Source: Lingula anatina (taxonomy: Eukaryota; Brachiopoda; Lingulata; Lingulida; Lingulidae). From it: a stretch of 64,000 bases of DNA. This document shows, one piece after another, positions 60,085-64,000 of the stretch. Under the pieces are notes generated by a model. The model ran no database searches. It saw only the letters and a program-made list of their open reading frames with translations, and was not told where the DNA came from. Within the stretch, counting starts at the first letter, position 1, and each line of letters begins with the position of its first letter. The position numbers and the translations under genes were made by a program. The stretch lies in the NCBI RefSeq assembly GCF_001039355.2, contig NW_019775644.1:104849-168848 (forward strand), in the 5' to 3' direction.

Positions 60085-60127
60085 ATTTCAAAGAAATCTT
60101 TACCTCAGACTCACCAATGAATTACTG

Positions 60128-60134
60128 TATATAG
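60128..60134 (+). promoter_or_regulatory. Candidate TATA box of the EF-hand gene
   Basis: TATATAG about 130 bp before the ATG, in a block (60105-60160) that recurs at the right edge of the window. Single-site evidence only. Confidence 0.3.
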
Positions 60135-60262
60135 GTCCGCCGATTTATTAGATTTATTTCAGAATGTGAAATGGTTTTGTGAGTTACCATAACGAGGGTT
60201 TAAATTGATATCTTTCATATCTTAGAATATAACCTCTGTAAGAAGACTTGCACCCAACCGAG

Positions 60263-61300
60263 ATGTTCTGCAGTCTATTGATAGCGATTTTTGTTGCCTT
60301 GTTGACGAATGGCGTTGGTTCTACACTGGTAATACGGGATAAAAAGGTATGAAAATTACCTGTGCTGACTTACCAAAGTTTATCTTTATGTAATGAAATA
60401 TAAGGCATGGAAAACATTAAGTCTCTCATGGATTAACTAATGTTGAATTGCAAGGTCAATGTTAGTATTTCAGGTTCATGTTTATAATCCAATAGTGAAT
60501 ATTAATTAAGATCCATAAAACAGTACTGCTCCCTCCAGACAGAACCATGCATGCACTATAACACTGTCTCATATGTGAGAAAGCCATTGGTAGTTAACAA
60601 TGATGTACTGAGCACCGACTGGCAAGGCGCATAAACACAAAAAATATTATCATATTATTATAACAGATAAAAAGCATGGAAACATGAATAACAGTGAAAA
60701 TTGATAGAACATTATTCATAAGATGATAAATGCATGTTTCTCTTACAGGTACAAGAAGAGACACCAAGAGATATTTGGGCTGCCAAGTGGAGACTTTTCA
60801 TAGCCAACTTGGATATAAACGGAGATGGAAAGCTGGATAAAAACGAATACGTAAATATGATGGCAGCAAGAGTAGGAGCAATAACGAAGTCTGCAGAGAA
60901 GGAAAAGAAAATGAGAGCTTATTTGCAGACCGCATGGGACAAGTGGTGGAAAGATATTATGAATGACGATAACTTAGAAAGCTTTACCGCAAACGACATG
61001 ATAAAAAACAAAGCCGAAATCATTGCAAAAATGGCTGAGGGACATAATCTAGACACCGAAGACAAATGGGCTCTTACGTTCTTTGAGCTGGTGGATGTAA
61101 ACGCGGATGACACCCTTGATGCAAAAGAGTATGCCAATTTTCTGAAGATTTTCCACGCTAAATTTTCTACAGAAATTTTCTCTGAAATGGATTCCGACAA
61201 AAATGGTGCTATTAGCAAAAATGAAAAGGTTATAGATCATTTGCTGCACGATGCAGGTAACACAATTGAAGGGGCAGATTTCTACGGGAAAGTAGTCTAA
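60263..61300 (+). CDS. Secreted EF-hand calcium-binding protein, sarcoplasmic-calcium-binding-protein-like
   Basis: Two exons: 60263-60346 (28 codons, phase 0, donor AAG|GTATG) and 60749-61300 (acceptor CTCTTACAG), 211 residues. Exon 1 encodes a clear signal peptide (MFCSLLIAIFVALLTNGVGS). Without it the frame could be misread as starting at 60734. EF-hand loops: DINGDGKLDKNE and DVNADDTLDAKE are canonical; DSDKNGAISKNE has a Glu at position 12 and should bind. The second hand (DDNLESFTANDM) lacks the position-12 Glu and key ligands. The three-of-four layout and length match the SCP/calexcitin group, normally cytosolic. Here export to the ER lumen or outside is predicted. Relics of further copies follow downstream. 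Confidence 0.85.
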
Positions 61301-61714
61301 TTTAATGGCTCTCATACGGTCTCACTTACACTTAAGTGGTCAAGAGTCGAACAGTAGTGTAACCAGAATAATTTTATTTTGTTTTATTATCAAGCTCGAA
61401 TCAGCCTAAAATTACTGTAAAACTTTTCTTAGTTAAGCGGTATGGGATAAAATGTAAGAAACTTTCATTTACAAAAAATGCTATTATAAACTACGGCTAG
61501 ATATTTAATATTTGCAATTCATATTAAAACAACGTGCATTTTGATATATGTAAAATTGATTTTCTTGTTAGCCTGTGTTAATTAAGGTTTGTTTTCTTCT
61601 CCAGCTCAATGTCTGATATACATGCACAGTACTCGTGCTATGACGTCTAACACGTGATGGAGTTTAGCACACTGTTAATTTGTCATTGTCTGAACCAAAA
61701 CCTTTATCTCAGCC
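61301..61714. other. 3' flank of the EF-hand gene
   Basis: AT-rich, no gene. Confidence 0.5.
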
Positions 61715-61915
61715 AAGACAGAAATCCAAGCAAAAATGGTTAATAACCAATACCTAGACATGGAATTTAAATGGGCTCTTACGTTATTTGAGCTGTTGGG
61801 TGTAAACGGAGATGGTATTCTTGTTAGTAAAGAGATAGAAGACAATTTCCCACACTCCGTTTTCGCCAGAGATTTTCTCTGAAACAGCTACAGAAATGGT
61901 GGCATAGGTAGGAGT
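61715..61915 (+). pseudogene. Relic of a tandem copy of the EF-hand gene (exon 2, third-hand region)
   Basis: Aligns with 61014-61210 of the intact gene: CAAAAATGG, TAGACA, then AAATGGGCTCTTACGTT.TTT and GAGCTG, and an EF loop reading GVNGDGILVSKE. A TGA at 61880-61882 ends the frame, and the fourth hand is lost by frame change. Neither the beginning of the exon nor exon 1 was found next to it. Confidence 0.8.
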
Positions 61916-63489
61916 ACATGTACAATGGCAATAAAGCGTGTGTCCTTCCTTACCGGCAACAGTAAGAAGGGGGTGGGAGATATTATGGAAAAATAGAGTA
62001 ATCCAATGGCAGGGAATAAGGGAACCTTGGGGGAAAGGCGTACAAGCGAGATAATTATGCATGGTTTGTTGAGGGCTAACTCAGCAGCATTACAAAAAAT
62101 CGACGTTACCCTTTACCTTATGTTTCAAGTTGAAATAAAAAAAAAGACCTAAACTCGATTCCATATAATAAAAACAAAGATCCTTGCATAATTTATCAAC
62201 TACTCACAGTCTAATAAACGCTTTTAAAAGCTGAATTTGAAACTTTTTAATTAGAGAGTAAAATGCTGTACAACGGACCCTTGGAAGCACAAAAAGTAAC
62301 TTGGAAAAGTGTTTTTAATCATATGTTCTTATTTCCAAGAAAAAAGAGAAAGACGCAAACAAAGTAATGAAACAGGGAAAGACATATGTATATGTTTTTG
62401 TTTTATACCCTTTCCTTCAATAAAATATAATAAATTTTTAAAAAAAGTGTAATAACTTGCCATTTATCTAAGGGAGTTACGTGATACTATTGCAGATAAT
62501 AAATATAATGTTCTAATTTGGACCTCATCAGAAGGTATCCTTAATTAAGCTTGCTGATGTTTCAAATATACGTACTGGGATGGGGGGGGGGGGGGAGGGG
62601 GTAACTATTTGTGAACATACGAAACACTGACAAGACCAAATTCGGATATTCTGTTGATTTCTTGCTTCATTGAAACATTTCATAATCAAAATATCCGATC
62701 ATGGGACGCACATGTATTCCCAAGGGACAGAAACAATACATCTTATAAGAATGGTTTATTTTTCTCAACAATTCAAATGAAAAATGCAGGGCACCAGAAA
62801 AGATAATAAACTGTGAAAACTGCTGTTGTTCACGCCATCTGTTTACCGGCAAAAATGCAGGCAGACTTAGTGTGTTACTTTTCCGCCATAATACGGGCAG
62901 TGCGTTTTACACCAGACTCAACGTGACTTGTAAATGACTTATACCCCACACAATATAGGCATAGGCAGTGTACAGAGGTGGGGGGGGGGGATAAAAATGA
63001 TGAATGTTTTTTCTACGTTCGACAAACTTACGATTCTTATACCGTAACACGTTGCTTGTTTACTTGAAATTTTATTGAACCACGACTAGTTAAATGCTCT
63101 CAGAAATTTTGAAATGGTCTTATTCTTATACCCCCGTCACACTAGAGGCAGAATAAGCAAGAATGCCGTCGGAAAGACAATTGTATTGCATTCCTGTATA
63201 TTTAAATAGCATTCTAAAAAATCCGTGTGCAATTCAAATATTTTTACAAATTATTGTGGTCGGCCCGAATGTTAAAAACTTTCGAAGCGCATTCTAAGTG
63301 GAAAATAATTAAATTGAATAATTGGGAGCCCAGTTACCAAACAGACCACTTTTCCTTTAATTTCATATTCAGCAATCATAATACCTGTTTAAATAAGATT
63401 GCATATCAAATATTTCGAACTGGGTATATTATCACATACACAATCACGATATAATGGTATATGTTACAAAAACCTAACAACACGCAAGG
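61916..63489. other. Intergenic, AT-rich, with G runs
   Basis: G-rich runs at 62582-62600 and 62980-62991. No gene seen. Confidence 0.5.
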
Positions 63490-63579
63490 TCTGATCAGCA
63501 CCTGGTGTCTTTATCATGCTAATTACCACCATGGCATGGGAAAGATTTTCAAACATATAACAAGCATTGTATAGTTTTC

Positions 63580-63790
63580 TCTTATTCCTTTGCTGATCAA
63601 CGGAGTCGGTAGAATATATATGATTGTTTGGGACTGCAAAGGTAAATCACCACGTTTTTGTTCTTTGCGTTTGTGGATAAAAGTAATGTACTTACAAATC
63701 ATGAATAAATACTAATAAGATTAATAAAACAGTACTGCTCGCTACAGAACTACACTTTATAGCACTGTCCCAGATGTGAGACAGGTTGCG
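63580..63790 (+). pseudogene. Relic of EF-hand gene exon 1 and intron 1
   Basis: 63587-63642 reads in one frame IPLLINGVGRIYMIVWDCK followed by a donor-like GGTAAAT, parallel to ALLTNGVGSTLVIRDKK and donor in the intact gene. 63722-63785 matches intron 1 at 60510-60590 (ATAAAACAGTACTGCTC, CACTGTC.CA.ATGTGAGA). No start codon at the right place, and exon 2 is not seen downstream. Confidence 0.6.
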
Positions 63791-63929
63791 CCGTCCGCAG
63801 TCAGTGAATGTCTTTGGGCCAAATGTAAATGGCCCCTACACCCTTTGGTTGAACCAAGGGGGGTCACGGTCCAAGATTCCACATCAGTCCAACTGATGGT
63901 GTGATCAGGTTTCTTAACGCTGATGTGTT

Positions 63930-64000
63930 GAAACGCCTCCTCAGACTTACCATTGAACTGCTGTGTATTGGTCCGCTGATTAATTACATTAATTGGAGAT
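63930..64000 (+). repeat. Copy of the EF-hand gene upstream region, cut by the window edge
   Basis: CCTCAGACTTACCATTGAAC and TTGGTCCGCTGATTAATTA match CCTCAGACTCACCAATGAAT and TAGGTCCGCCGATTTATTA at 60103-60155. In the intact gene the ATG follows this block by about 110-150 bp, so another copy may begin just outside the window. Confidence 0.65.

Noticed and set aside
1-64000. CRISPR arrays, operons, ribosome-binding sites, replication origins
   Set aside because: The window is eukaryotic; tandem repeats seen are minisatellites and no prokaryotic gene layout is present.

Overview
The window looks like a piece of nuclear genome from an invertebrate bilaterian animal, probably marine. Genes are widely spaced and carry GT-AG introns, intergenic DNA is AT-rich, and there are many degraded transposons of several classes, simple repeats and three single-N assembly gaps. 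A COR plus Death-domain protein, a CD20-like tandem pair and a small EF-hand cluster fit a lophotrochozoan or an invertebrate deuterostome. The phylum cannot be fixed from the sequence alone.

Layout. 1-5.8 kb: the 3' part of a Ty3/gypsy-type LTR retrotransposon (gag, a -1 frameshift site, pol with an internally deleted integrase, polypurine tract, 3' LTR), its LTR split by a TTAA-flanked piggyBac-like non-autonomous element. 5.8-19.3 kb: a minisatellite, a retroelement ORF resembling the first ORF of DIRS-type elements, three LINE remnants, MITEs and an AAT/ATT palindrome. 19.7-21.8 kb (minus): the 3' end of a COR-Death gene. 22.4-29.5 kb: a MITE, a collapsed or deleted LTR element with N, a serine-palmitoyltransferase-like pseudogene and two copies of an 834-bp repeat. 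33.9-35.1 kb: an intact intronless rhodopsin-class GPCR. 37.8-52.5 kb: a tandem duplication carrying two intact five-coding-exon CD20/MS4A-like tetraspan genes. 58.3-58.6 kb (minus): a broken His-Me finger endonuclease of the I-PpoI zinc-loop type. 60.3-61.3 kb: a two-exon secreted EF-hand gene followed by relics of tandem copies that run to the right edge.

The most informative region is the CD20-like pair. The two copies share exon structure and upstream blocks, differ by precise transposon insertions for which the other copy is the empty site, and are nearly identical at the 3' end, suggesting gene conversion. The genes otherwise look functionally unrelated. All family assignments come from reading motifs; no database search was run.
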